Source of the DNA: Saccharolobus shibatae B12
GTDB lineage: Archaea > Thermoproteota > Thermoprotei_A > Sulfolobales > Sulfolobaceae
Assembly: GCF_019175345.1 (NCBI RefSeq)
Contig: NZ_CP077717.1
Span: 186,001 to 250,000, forward strand
Direction: 5' to 3'
Length of the DNA stretch: 64,000 bases
The position numbers were made by a program, and so were the translations under genes. Each line of letters opens with the position of its first letter. The stretch's first letter is position 1. This document shows positions 55,226-63,667 of this stretch, piece by piece. The notes beneath the pieces are model-generated. The model made no database searches, was not told the origin of the DNA, and was given only the letters and a program-made list of their open reading frames with translations.

Positions 55226-56478
55226 AGTTTTTCTATTTCTTCTTTTAATATTCTAGTACCTTTTAAAGCCAAATCTTCCTCTATTATCAATGGGGGTTCT
55301 ATTCTAACCACAGATTCTCCAGCACCTATTGCTAATACACCTCTTCTAAAGGAATTATATAATACTTTTTCTAGACCTTCGACAAATGGCTTATTATCTT
55401 TTCTTAACTCAGCACCTATGAGAAGACCTAATCCTCTAACATCGTATAAGTAAGGTGATCTAGTATCTTTAAATTCCTCAACAATTTTCTTGCCTATACT
55501 ACTCACATGGTCTAAAAGTTTCGGAACCTCTTCTAAAATAACCTTTGCTGCAGCCAATGCTAATGGATTTCCTCCAAAAGTGTTTGCGTGAGATCCTGGA
55601 GGTAAATCCATGATCTCCTTTCTTCCAATAACTGCACCGAGTGGAAGTCCTCCACCTAATGCTTTAGCTAAACACACTAAATCCGGTGTTACGCTGAAGT
55701 GTTCAAATGCGAACATCTTACCCGTTCTTCCGATTCCAGTTTGTACCTCGTCAAGGATAAGTAGGATTCCAAATTTCTTAAGTAAATTATTTAATTTATA
55801 AAAGAAATCCTTAGGAGGTACAATAACCCCACCTTCTCCTTGTATAGGCTCAGCAATAAAAGCGGCTATTTCATTAGGATCAACTACCTTCTTGAAAATC
55901 CAGTCCTCTATAAATCCCAATAACGCTTCAGTGCAATCCTCTTTACATAAGGGATCTCTCTTATCTGGATATGGGATCAAATACGTTGATGGTAGAAGAG
56001 GAGAGAAGGACTTCCTTTGGATAGCTTTACTTGAGGTAAAGGCTAAGGAACCTAGAGTTCTTCCGTGAAAGGAATTAATGAAACCTATAATCCATTGTCG
56101 TCTCGTATGCCCTCTAGCTATCTTTATTGCCGCTTCAACACTTTCAGTACCACTGTTGGTATAAAACACCTTAGCTGAGAATGGCATTAGGGAGCTTAAT
56201 CTTTTAGCTACTTCTACTGCAATTTCATAATAAAAATCTGTAAGACTATAATGGAAAAACTTCTCCATTTGCTCCTTTACTGCACTAATGATCTTCTCGT
56301 TTTTGTGACCTAATGCTACTACTCCTATCCCCGCGTTAAAGTCAATGTACTCCTTTCCCTCGATATCGTAGACTATAGCACCAGAACCACGGTCTATGAC
56401 GAATGGATACCATCTCCTAAAGGATTGCATCAAATATTCTTGATCCTCTTTTACTAACTCGTCTACTTTCTTACTCAT
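55222..56478 (-). CDS. Class III PLP-dependent aminotransferase (GABA/acetylornithine type)
   Basis: A 418-residue fold-type I aminotransferase. YTNSGTESVEAAIKIAR, FHGRTLGSLAFTSS, AEPIQGEGG, LDEVQTGIGRTG and CLAKALGGGLPLGA (Lys about 273 as Schiff base) are the family motifs. It transfers an omega-amino group (GABA, acetylornithine or lysine-related) to 2-oxoglutarate. A Cys-rich insert with KRDPLCKEDC is seen also in archaeal 4-aminobutyrate transaminases. It faces away from the ThDP enzyme gene, with 155 bp between the starts. Exact substrate unknown. Cytosolic. Confidence 0.87.
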   Translation of the reverse strand: MSKKVDELVKEDQEYLMQSFRRWYPFVIDRGSGAIVYDIEGKEYIDFNAGIGVVALGHKNEKIISAVKEQMEKFFHYSLTDFYYEIAVEVAKRLSSLMPFSAKVFYTNSGTESVEAAIKIARGHTRRQWIIGFINSFHGRTLGSLAFTSSKAIQRKSFSPLLPSTYLIPYPDKRDPLCKEDCTEALLGFIEDWIFKKVVDPNEIAAFIAEPIQGEGGVIVPPKDFFYKLNNLLKKFGILLILDEVQTGIGRTGKMFAFEHFSVTPDLVCLAKALGGGLPLGAVIGRKEIMDLPPGSHANTFGGNPLALAAAKVILEEVPKLLDHVSSIGKKIVEEFKDTRSPYLYDVRGLGLLIGAELRKDNKPFVEGLEKVLYNSFRRGVLAIGAGESVVRIEPPLIIEEDLALKGTRILKEEIEKL

Positions 56479-56601
56479 AGTTTAAAATTCGAACTTATAA
56501 TATATTAATTTTTCCTAAATTCTTAAAGTAACAAGGCCGAGTATTCGTTTATCGTAAACAGTAAATTAACATCATTTAATATTTTCTTTGGAGCGAAAGA
56601 T

Positions 56602-56628
56602 AATATTTTATATTCATGATAAAATATT
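56602..56628 (+). promoter_or_regulatory. Perfect 10-bp inverted repeat over the ThDP gene promoter
   Basis: AATATTTTAT (56602-56611), a 7-bp spacer, and ATAAAATATT (56619-56628) mirror each other exactly. The left arm overlaps the TATA-like TTTTATAT about 25 bp before the ATG at 56634, and the right arm reaches the start. A dimeric regulator bound here would block or control transcription. Confidence 0.6.
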
Positions 56629-56633
56629 AAGAT

Positions 56634-58247
56634 ATGAATGCGGGAAAGGCATTCTTATCTCTCCTTAAAGAAAGTGGAATTAGTAAGATATTTATAGTAT
56701 CTGGCACGGATTACGCTTCATTAATAGAGGCTAAAGTTGAAGATCCTAGCTTGCCAGATTTTGAAATAGTACCCCACGAGATTACCGCAATTTCGACCGC
56801 AATAGGTTATGCATTGGGTAATAAGCTAAGCGCCGTTGCGGTCCACACTACACCCGGGACAGCAAACGCGTTAGGAGGTATAATGAGTGCGTATACTTCT
56901 AGAATACCACTTTTAGTTATTACGGGAAGGAGTCCATATACTGAAAAAGGTAGTACTGCGAGCAGGAACTTGAGAATTCATTGGACGCAAGAGGCTAAGG
57001 ATCAAGGAGAATTGGTAAGGCAATATGTTAAGTATGATTTTGAAATTAGGATGGCTGATCAGATACCAGCAGTAATATCTAGAGCAATCCAGATTATGAT
57101 GAGTGAACCTAGAGGCCCAGTATATCTTGTATTGCCAAGAGAGGTAAGCGTTCAAGAAGTTAATGAAGTTAAGAGAATACCAATGGACTATTATGAACCC
57201 GCACCTTCTCCAGAGAAAATCAATAAAGCTAAGGAGATGCTGGAAAAGTCTGAAAGACCGGTAATTATCACGTGGAGGGCTGGAAGGAGAAAAGAATGGT
57301 TTGAGTCCCTAAAGAGATTTGCAGGTAGTTACAATATTCCAGTTCTCAATTATGCTGGGGAGGTTTTGAATTATCCCAGTAATGGGGCAATGGCCTTGGA
57401 TAGATTTGATTTACGAAATGCTGATTTATTATTAGTAGTAGAGGCTGAAGTGCCATATTTTCCCAAGAAAATTGATTTAGATATCCCAATAATTAAGGTT
57501 GATGTAGAACCTTCATATTCTTATATTCCATACTACGGTTTTAGATGTGATCTATGTATACAATCCACTCCCAGCAACTTCTTTGATTATATCTCAATAA
57601 GAGCAAAGAGCTATGATGAAATTAGAGAGCTAAAGATAAAGCAGGAAGAATATAAGAAGCAAGAGATTGAGAGGTTAAAAGATAGGAAATCAATTCATCC
57701 TAAGTACTTATCGTATGAAATCGGGAATGTCGCTTCTGAGTATAATTTAGCGATATTTAATGAATATCAGTTTAATCCTAGATATGCTAAGCTAAACGAG
57801 TTCGGTTCTTATTTTGCTGACTTATCCATAGGTTATCTAGGCCTTGCATTAGGAGCTGGAGTTGGGTATAAAATAGCTACTAATAAGGATGTACTTATCA
57901 CTACGGGTGATGGCTCCTTCATATTCGGCGTTCCAGAAGCCTTTTATTACGTGTCCTCAAAGTATCCTACAATGGTTGTGATTTTTGACAACGGTGGTTG
58001 GTTAGCGTCAGCCGAGGCAGTAGATGAGGTTTTCCCTGAGAGTTTGGCAAAAAGTAAAAAGTACTATCCAGGGGCAGATTTTGATAAGAGATTCGAGATC
58101 GGAAAGACTGTTGAGGCTTTTCATGGCTACTATGAACTAGTTGAGGATCCTTGGGAGATTAAGTCTGCCTTAATAAGGGGTTTAGAGAAAGTTAGAAAAG
58201 AGAATAAAATAGCCGTGATTCAAGTTATAGTGGATAAGGTGAGGTAA
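56634..58247 (+). CDS. Thiamine-diphosphate-dependent 2-oxo acid decarboxylase/acetolactate-synthase-like enzyme
   Basis: A 537-residue ThDP enzyme. VPHEITAI (about 47-54) has the catalytic Glu that activates ThDP, and TTGDGSFIFG...NGGW (about 421-450) is the GDG-N metal/ThDP signature. The middle domain (about 190-340) is Rossmann-like. Acetolactate synthase, benzoylformate decarboxylase and indolepyruvate decarboxylase share this layout. The linked aldo-keto reductase 2 bp downstream would reduce an aldehyde product, so I favour a 2-oxo acid decarboxylase. A perfect inverted repeat covers its promoter. Confidence 0.8.
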   Translation: MNAGKAFLSLLKESGISKIFIVSGTDYASLIEAKVEDPSLPDFEIVPHEITAISTAIGYALGNKLSAVAVHTTPGTANALGGIMSAYTSRIPLLVITGRSPYTEKGSTASRNLRIHWTQEAKDQGELVRQYVKYDFEIRMADQIPAVISRAIQIMMSEPRGPVYLVLPREVSVQEVNEVKRIPMDYYEPAPSPEKINKAKEMLEKSERPVIITWRAGRRKEWFESLKRFAGSYNIPVLNYAGEVLNYPSNGAMALDRFDLRNADLLLVVEAEVPYFPKKIDLDIPIIKVDVEPSYSYIPYYGFRCDLCIQSTPSNFFDYISIRAKSYDEIRELKIKQEEYKKQEIERLKDRKSIHPKYLSYEIGNVASEYNLAIFNEYQFNPRYAKLNEFGSYFADLSIGYLGLALGAGVGYKIATNKDVLITTGDGSFIFGVPEAFYYVSSKYPTMVVIFDNGGWLASAEAVDEVFPESLAKSKKYYPGADFDKRFEIGKTVEAFHGYYELVEDPWEIKSALIRGLEKVRKENKIAVIQVIVDKVR

Positions 58248-58249
58248 TT

Positions 58250-59047
58250 ATGAAGTTATGTAACAAAGAGATATCGCAAATTGGGTTTGGGACTTGGAAA
58301 ATTGGCGGAGGTTATTGGAATCCAGATTATTCTAAGGATTCCTATTATATCGAGATGTTAAAGTATGTAATAAGTAAGGGGATAAACATTATCGATACTG
58401 CGGAAATGTACGGTGGAGGACATTCGGAAGAACTAGTTGGAAAATCTATACAAGATTTCGATAGAGATGGAATTTTCATTATAACCAAGGTATGGTCTAA
58501 TCACTTGAGATATGATGATTTAATAAGATCTGCTAAAAATAGTCTAAGAAGGCTCAACTCAAAGTATATTGATCTATATTTGATCCATTGGCCAAATTCT
58601 TCAGTACCTTTAGAGGAAAGTATAAGGGCAATGGAGGAATTGGTAGATCAAGGCATTGTAAATTGTATTGGAGTGAGTAATTTTGATGTCAAACTTTTAG
58701 AAGAGGCCATGTCGTTAACTAAAAAATATGAAATAGTTGCAAATGAAATAGAGTATAATGTTGAGAATAAAAGCGCAGAAAAAGATGTTATACCGTTTTG
58801 TGAAAGGAATAATATAAAAGTAATAGCCTATTCTCCTCTCGCTAGAGGAAATATCAAGAGCAACAAGATATTAGATGAAATCGGACGAAAATATAATAGA
58901 ACTTCTGTTCAAGTGGCATTAAACTACCTTATGAGGAGATCGATACCAATACCTAAGGCATCGACTAAAGATCACATTGATGAGATCTTGGGAGCTTTAG
59001 GATGGAATTTAAGTGATGAGGATTATGAGAGAATTTCCAAAATCTAA
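58250..59047 (+). CDS. Aldo/keto reductase
   Basis: A 265-residue TIM-barrel NAD(P)H reductase. The tetrad is D49, Y54 (DTAEMYGGG), K80 (ITKVW) and H113 (LIHWP). GVSNFD and the late IPIPKAST motif bind substrate and the cofactor phosphate. It reduces an aldehyde or sugar in the cytosol. It starts 2 bp after the stop of the ThDP enzyme gene, so both come from one transcript and may share an intermediate. Length is short-normal for the family (about 265-320). Confidence 0.88.
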   Translation: MKLCNKEISQIGFGTWKIGGGYWNPDYSKDSYYIEMLKYVISKGINIIDTAEMYGGGHSEELVGKSIQDFDRDGIFIITKVWSNHLRYDDLIRSAKNSLRRLNSKYIDLYLIHWPNSSVPLEESIRAMEELVDQGIVNCIGVSNFDVKLLEEAMSLTKKYEIVANEIEYNVENKSAEKDVIPFCERNNIKVIAYSPLARGNIKSNKILDEIGRKYNRTSVQVALNYLMRRSIPIPKASTKDHIDEILGALGWNLSDEDYERISKI

Positions 59048-59181
59048 ATAACTTGGAAACTTTGAAATGAGGAGAAACCATTTTAAAAGATATAAAAAGT
59101 GTGGTGTCCATAATCTGGCCATAACATGAGCTCGTTTTGAAGATGAGGTATTATATGATTTAAGTTACTTAAGATATTCCT

Positions 59182-61206
59182 TTGAACAGAGTTAATGTGC
59201 AGTTAGTATTACAGTTAGATGATCAGAAATATTTATACGTTGATGGCGTAATTAGGCCTTTTGATGGTAAGATAAAGACTAGGGATGACGTGATAGGGTA
59301 CGGTGTTATTTATGATGCAGGTAAGGTAAAAGTTTTATACGATTATAAGGTAGTGAGAGTAAGTGATTTCAGTGTAGTTACACAAGCAATATTGAAGGAA
59401 AAAATAGATAATTTGAATATTTATTTGTTTGAAAACGGTAATATTATATACGCATATTTTGGAAATCTCCCTAATCCTAAATTAAACTTTCCATACATGA
59501 TTATACATGGGATACCTATCGCATTAGGTTCTAAAACTGAGATAATAGAAGCTATAGAAAGGGACTATAGGGTTGCACTATATGCATTAGACAATTTTAG
59601 GAATGACCCTAGCATAGTAAATCATTCTATTTTATCTTTAGTCAAATTTGAGAAATGTGAGGATGCAGTAAACTATTATAAGGAATTGAGAGTTTCTGAC
59701 CCAGAGGTTTCCTTAGCCGTAGCTCAATGTATGGAGAAGATAGGAGAGGAATTGGAGGCCTTAAAGATCTATTCATTTCTATCCGAAGAGAAGTATAGGG
59801 AGTTGGAGAGTAAGATTAGAAGTAAGGTAAACTCAATTATTGAGGAATATAGGAAAGAGGGAAACGTGAAGCTCTTAATAGACTCTGTTAAGATGTTACC
59901 AACGTATGACGCACCACTTATTGAATTAGGCTGGTATTACGTTAACAAGAGGAAGTTTGAGGATGCTGTAAAATACTTCGAGGAAGCTGTTAAAAGAGTA
60001 CCTACGTTCCATAATCTGTTGCTATACGCATGGTCTCTTATAAGTAGTGAGAAATATAAGGAGGCATTAGAGGTTATTGAGAAAGCGGAAAGGGTTAAGC
60101 GGAATGCCGGTTCCGCATACATAAAAGGATTAGCTTTAGAGGGTTTAAATGCCCCATCTCAAGCTGAAAGAGAGTTCCTCTATGCGTGTAGGGAAGGGAT
60201 AATTGATGCGTGTATGAAGATTAGATCGTATAAGCTTTACGTACCAGAGCCTTTTGATGCTACAGCCTGGTTAGGCTATGTGCTCTATGGATACGAAGTA
60301 AAACAATTGTTGGGAAATGGCGGTATGGGTTATGTGTTATTAGTTGAGAGAAATGGTAGGAAGTATGCTATGAAAGTGATGAAGAAGGAATATACTTTTA
60401 TAGAAATGCTTTATGAAGTTGCTAAAATGCAAGAAATCTCGAAGAGATCTGAATACTTAGTTAAAATATTTGCTAGTTTTCTAGATGAGAATTGGACAGA
60501 TTACTTTAGTTCTCCACCCGCAATAATAATGGAATATATGGAAGGGGGTGACTTAAGGTCAGTCTTAGTCGATCAAGAGTATTCTGCGTTACGTCATTCG
60601 GTCAAGTGGCCTCAAGTAGTTGCATTCGTGTTCTCTAAACTCGCAAAAGCCGTTATAGAAGTTCATAAGGAAGGGTATACACATTGTGACATAAAACCAT
60701 CTAATGTTCTGTTCAATAAGAAGCTACCTAGGTACGGAGAAGATGCTCTAAATTCTTTACTCAATTTTGAAGTTGTACCTAAATTATCTGATCTAGGTTC
60801 ATCGGTAAAAATAGGTACTCCAGTAATGCACTATACTCCCTATTATGCCCATCCCTTACAGAGATTCGGGAATAAAGCCGAAACTATGTTCGACGTTTAC
60901 TCGTTTACAGTATCCCTTTACGTATCTCTCACTAACAACTTTCCATACCCAGAATGGTTAGAAAATGAAATTGAGGAAGCTGTAAAGAATTCAGAGAAAA
61001 GAAAACAAGCTTTGGACGATTTTCATAAAGCAGTACCAAGGCTTGACTATGTACCAGTGGAATTTAAGGACCTTATAATGAGTGGGCTAAAGGGCGAAGT
61101 TAGTATGTTAGAGATAAATAGAAAACTGGAAGAAATTTTGATTGAAGATTATAACATAGACATTAATAATTTGAACAGTGAAGCAGAAAAGCTTATAAGC
61201 TATTGA
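59182..61206 (+). CDS. Ser/Thr protein kinase with TPR-like repeats
   Basis: A 674-residue protein with a TTG start; a TATA-like ATTATATGA about 28 bp upstream supports it. Residues about 1-115 are a beta-rich domain I do not recognise. About 245-345 are TPR-like repeats (GWYYVNKRKFEDAVKYFEEAV; SAYIKGLALEGLN). About 370-650 is an ePK domain: LGNGGMGY (377-384), K398 in YAMKV, HCDIKPSNVL (501-510; D503) and DLG (537-539) for DFG, then DVYSF. The active-site residues are intact. It belongs to the crenarchaeal TPR-kinase group related to ArnC-type kinases, involved in motility and starvation signalling; the exact role is unknown. Confidence 0.85.
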   Translation: MNRVNVQLVLQLDDQKYLYVDGVIRPFDGKIKTRDDVIGYGVIYDAGKVKVLYDYKVVRVSDFSVVTQAILKEKIDNLNIYLFENGNIIYAYFGNLPNPKLNFPYMIIHGIPIALGSKTEIIEAIERDYRVALYALDNFRNDPSIVNHSILSLVKFEKCEDAVNYYKELRVSDPEVSLAVAQCMEKIGEELEALKIYSFLSEEKYRELESKIRSKVNSIIEEYRKEGNVKLLIDSVKMLPTYDAPLIELGWYYVNKRKFEDAVKYFEEAVKRVPTFHNLLLYAWSLISSEKYKEALEVIEKAERVKRNAGSAYIKGLALEGLNAPSQAEREFLYACREGIIDACMKIRSYKLYVPEPFDATAWLGYVLYGYEVKQLLGNGGMGYVLLVERNGRKYAMKVMKKEYTFIEMLYEVAKMQEISKRSEYLVKIFASFLDENWTDYFSSPPAIIMEYMEGGDLRSVLVDQEYSALRHSVKWPQVVAFVFSKLAKAVIEVHKEGYTHCDIKPSNVLFNKKLPRYGEDALNSLLNFEVVPKLSDLGSSVKIGTPVMHYTPYYAHPLQRFGNKAETMFDVYSFTVSLYVSLTNNFPYPEWLENEIEEAVKNSEKRKQALDDFHKAVPRLDYVPVEFKDLIMSGLKGEVSMLEINRKLEEILIEDYNIDINNLNSEAEKLISY

Positions 61207-61243
61207 TGACAGTTATATAAAATAAAAGAGTCGGTGAAAAAGA

Positions 61244-61432
61244 ATGATAGAGCCAATGGCTAGGAAAGTGTTCGAAGGACTAGCATATACGATATGGGAA
61301 GACGACGAAGCTAGCGTTGTCCTATTAGAAGGTAAACCAATCCAAGCAAGCTGCGTTGAACACGGAAATCATAATCTATTCGATCTAGAGTGCCCGCATG
61401 TAGAAAAGCTATTGAAAAAGATTTTTTCTTAA
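61244..61432 (+). CDS. Small Cys/His protein, possibly zinc-binding
   Basis: A 62-residue protein. The C-terminal half has C, H, H, C and H at close spacing ([20 protein letters not shown]), which could hold one zinc. It lies 37 bp after the protein kinase gene on the same strand and may be co-transcribed, so it may be a substrate or partner. Its last 4 bp overlap the convergent ridA. I know no named family. The regular sequence and independent SD-like GGTGAAAAAG before the ATG argue that it is real. Confidence 0.6.
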   Translation: MIEPMARKVFEGLAYTIWEDDEASVVLLEGKPIQASCVEHGNHNLFDLECPHVEKLLKKIFS

Positions 61433-61809
61433 CCCTTCTGAGCTATAACACTTATTTCTATTAATGCGTCTCTTGGTAATCTTGAAACTTCTATAGTAAC
61501 TCTAGCAGGAGAATTGTTACTGAAATATTTCGAGTAAACTTCATTGAATCTTTGGAAATCCTTTATATCTTTTAGATATACAAATGACATTACAACGTCA
61601 TCTAGCATATAACCAGCTGATTCTAGAATAGCTTTTATGTTTTCGATAACTCTAATTGTCTGCTCTTCTATATTTTTACCTACTATTTCATTTGTATTAG
61701 GATCTACTGGGATTTGTCCAGATACGTAAAGCACGTCTCCAACTTTTACTCCTTGAGAATATGGACCTATTGGCCTAGGAGCCTTATCCGTGAAAACTAT
61801 TTCCTTCAT
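61429..61809 (-). CDS. ridA: RidA (YjgF/YER057c/UK114) imine deaminase
   Basis: A 126-residue protein that hydrolyses reactive 2-aminoacrylate and other imines released by PLP enzymes. [19 protein letters not shown] (7-25), [11 protein letters not shown] (29-39) and the C-terminal [21 protein letters not shown] with the catalytic Arg (about 104-112) are present. It forms trimers in the cytosol. Aminotransferase genes elsewhere in the window fit its task of clearing imines. It follows the CBS-protein gene by 24 bp on the same strand. Confidence 0.93.
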   Translation of the reverse strand: MKEIVFTDKAPRPIGPYSQGVKVGDVLYVSGQIPVDPNTNEIVGKNIEEQTIRVIENIKAILESAGYMLDDVVMSFVYLKDIKDFQRFNEVYSKYFSNNSPARVTIEVSRLPRDALIEISVIAQKG

Positions 61810-61833
61810 GTGGATTACTAAATCGAAAATAGT

Positions 61834-62667
61834 TTAAAGTTTTTCCTTAAATTTCTCCATAACTAGAATATGATGTAGAGCTATTAACAAATCCCTCTCA
61901 GTAATTATACCTTTTATGGTATTATCCTTGTTCAGTATAAGCAGCGAGCCTATTCTCTTTACAATCATCTCTGCGGCAGCCCTATTTACTGAAGCTAGCT
62001 CATCAATAGTCACTAAGTTTGTGACCATAACGTCCTTCACTGCCTTATTATAGAAGTAATCTGGATCCAATTTATCCACTGCTTTAGCTAACTGCCTAAT
62101 AGCATTAACTACAGTTATTATTCCCACTACCTTGTTATCATCATTAATGACTGGCAATCTCCTAAATCCCCTTCTTAACATTAATCTAACTGCTTGATCC
62201 AATCTCACATCCTTATAAATAGTTCTAACTTTAGTTGACATGAAAACCTTTACGGGAAAGATCTCATCCAGATCCTTATAGAGTAGTAAAAATTCTCTCT
62301 CTGTTATTATTCCTACTGGTTTATCATTTATATCAACAACTGGCAATGATCCAAAATTCCTTGTAACCATTATGTTTAATGCAGTAAACTCATCAGTAGT
62401 ATTGTAAACTGTAACGGGATTAGGGGTCATATAATCTATTACTGGAGTAGTAGAAATACGATAGAGATCACCTTGGCTACAATTATCTTTGCAATACGAT
62501 TCTACGGTAGATAAGAGGTCTCTAGTGGTTAACAGCCCTTCTATTTTTTCATTTGCTATAATTATTCTACCGATACCTCCCTCATTTATTTTCTTAAACG
62601 CTAAACCTAATCTATCCTCCTTAGACAATATTGGTGGATTTCTTATCATTAAAGTCTCTATGTTCAC
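61834..62667 (-). CDS. Four-CBS-domain protein
   Basis: A 277-residue protein built of two Bateman pairs: CBS1-2 at about 5-125 and CBS3-4 at about 140-265. Strings such as IDYMTPNPVTVYNTTDEFTA, DKPVGIITEREFLL, VVGIITVVNAIRQL and IKGIITERDLLIA are typical. A CKDNCSQG loop in the first CBS gives a Cys pair that is unusual. These modules sense adenine nucleotides. No attached catalytic domain is present. RidA follows 24 bp downstream. The partner is not known. Confidence 0.86.
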   Translation of the reverse strand: MNIETLMIRNPPILSKEDRLGLAFKKINEGGIGRIIIANEKIEGLLTTRDLLSTVESYCKDNCSQGDLYRISTTPVIDYMTPNPVTVYNTTDEFTALNIMVTRNFGSLPVVDINDKPVGIITEREFLLLYKDLDEIFPVKVFMSTKVRTIYKDVRLDQAVRLMLRRGFRRLPVINDDNKVVGIITVVNAIRQLAKAVDKLDPDYFYNKAVKDVMVTNLVTIDELASVNRAAAEMIVKRIGSLLILNKDNTIKGIITERDLLIALHHILVMEKFKEKL

Positions 62668-62716
62668 ATATATTATCTGTTATTTTACTTTATAAACATG
62701 TGTTTACGAAGAATGA

Positions 62717-62904
62717 GGGGTTTGGGCTTCATTGAATTTTCATGAATTTTTATCTAATCCTCAGCCCTTGGACTTCACCGAAGTCATGGGACATTGTCCC
62801 GTTCACTCTTCTCCGTCCCTTTAGCAGGATAACCCCAAACCCACACCCATTCAATTTCATGGATGTGGGGAAACCTATATAGGCGTTAAGACATTGGTAG
62901 TCTT
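62717..62904 (-). mobile_element. Hairpin-rich non-coding block, possible IS200/IS605-type end or omega-RNA relic
   Basis: A G+C-richer island in AT-rich DNA with dense foldback: GGGTTTGGG (62718-62726) pairs with CCCAAACCC (62834-62842); GACTTC-ACC-GAAGTC (62771-62785); GGGAC-ATT-GTCCC (62788-62800); a 30-bp near-perfect stem-loop at 62840-62869; the palindrome CCTATATAGG (62874-62883); AAGAC/GTCTT (62888-62904). Some stems share bases and would be alternatives. Terminal hairpins plus a reading frame on the minus strand ending ...GYPAKGTEKSERDNVP recall the tail of IS605-family tnpB genes and their guide RNA. No tnpB body is present, so it would be a relic or solo end. The strand is a guess. 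Confidence 0.4.
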
Positions 62905-63060
62905 CAACCCTTACGAAATGCCTTATGTCCGGTTAAAAACATGTGACGATATTAAGCAAGCTTACCGGATTCTTCCGTCAACACTGTAAGAAAAATAAAG
63001 TGATTAAACATGGTTGTCGGTTGAAATTACTATCCTCATGTCAACATTTATAGGGTGTTT
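62905..63060. other. Non-coding interval beside the hairpin block
   Basis: Holds one mini-ORF at 62918-62989 on the plus strand (23 residues, MPYVRLKTCDDIKQAYRILP...) and no other clear feature. It may be the inner part of a decayed insertion element. Confidence 0.3.
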
Positions 63061-63356
63061 ATGTTTGTAAGATTAGAATGTTATGTTGATGAAATGGTGT
63101 ACAAGAAAAATTGTTCGGATAAACTTTTCGGCGAAGAGGAGGGAGCTGTTGATCTAATTCTTATGAGATATGGTATTAAGCCTACCTCAGACTATTACGA
63201 ATTTGGTTAAAGATAAAGAAAATTATCAATAGGGATAGGAATAATCCTAACTTGGATAAAGAGATAATCGAAATAGCGGAAAAGTACGCGATAAAAAAGG
63301 AATTGAATAAAGATGCTCTGATAGATATTGCGAAATATTTCAAAAACAAACAGTAG
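63061..63356 (+). pseudogene. Probable frameshifted small gene of unknown function
   Basis: The first part is a 49-codon ORF (63061-63210), rich in acidic residues, ending at TAA. A second part in another frame runs open from about 63206 to the TAG at 63356 and encodes a Lys/Glu-rich helical segment (IIEIAEKYAIKKELNKDALIDIAKYF). One frameshift near 63205-63210 joins them into one protein of about 98 residues with even composition. Two separate small genes are also possible, but the second has only a weak TTG start (63252). No family recognised. The region is accessory. Confidence 0.45.
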
Positions 63357-63517
63357 AAATTTTTCTCAGTAAACTAGGGAGTTATTTCAATTTCTCTCTC
63401 GCATCATTTTACCCTGGGATCCAACACTTACGCTTTTACTACTTACTCAACAATTTTTCAAAATTCAATGAGAGTAATCAGCATATCCTTTTTAATGCCA
63501 GTAACAAATATATACTT
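63357..63517. other. Intergenic interval with promoter-like TATA
   Basis: No gene seen. TTTTTAAT at 63489-63496 is about 26 bp before the ATG at 63518, the right distance for a leaderless start of the small gene that follows. Confidence 0.4.
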
Positions 63518-63667
63518 ATGAGAATTGTTGAAGATAAGGATGGTGAAAGATTCCTAGAGTTAGAGAGTGAGGAAGATATAGATGAACTATTCAATGCAGT
63601 AGTAAAGAGGGCTAAAGAAAAGGTTAAGGCTCGTAAACCCTCTTATGAGGCCCAACCTCCCAAATAA
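63518..63667 (+). CDS. Small acidic protein, possible antitoxin-like, 49 residues
   Basis: A 49-codon ORF (ATG to TAA) with a TATA-like box 26 bp upstream. The sequence begins MRIVEDKDGERFLELESEEDIDELF and ends with a basic AKEKVKARKPSYEAQPP tail, a small helical protein of a kind seen among archaeal RelB/VapB-type antitoxins. Its last 44 bp overlap the convergent RelE-like gene, so the two transcripts would be antisense at the ends. A convergent layout is not normal for toxin-antitoxin pairs. The assignment is weak. Confidence 0.4.
   Translation: MRIVEDKDGERFLELESEEDIDELFNAVVKRAKEKVKARKPSYEAQPPK

Noticed and set aside
62918-62989. 23-residue plus-strand ORF (MPYVRLKTCDDI...)
   Set aside because: Too short and without a known family; recorded only as part of a decayed region.
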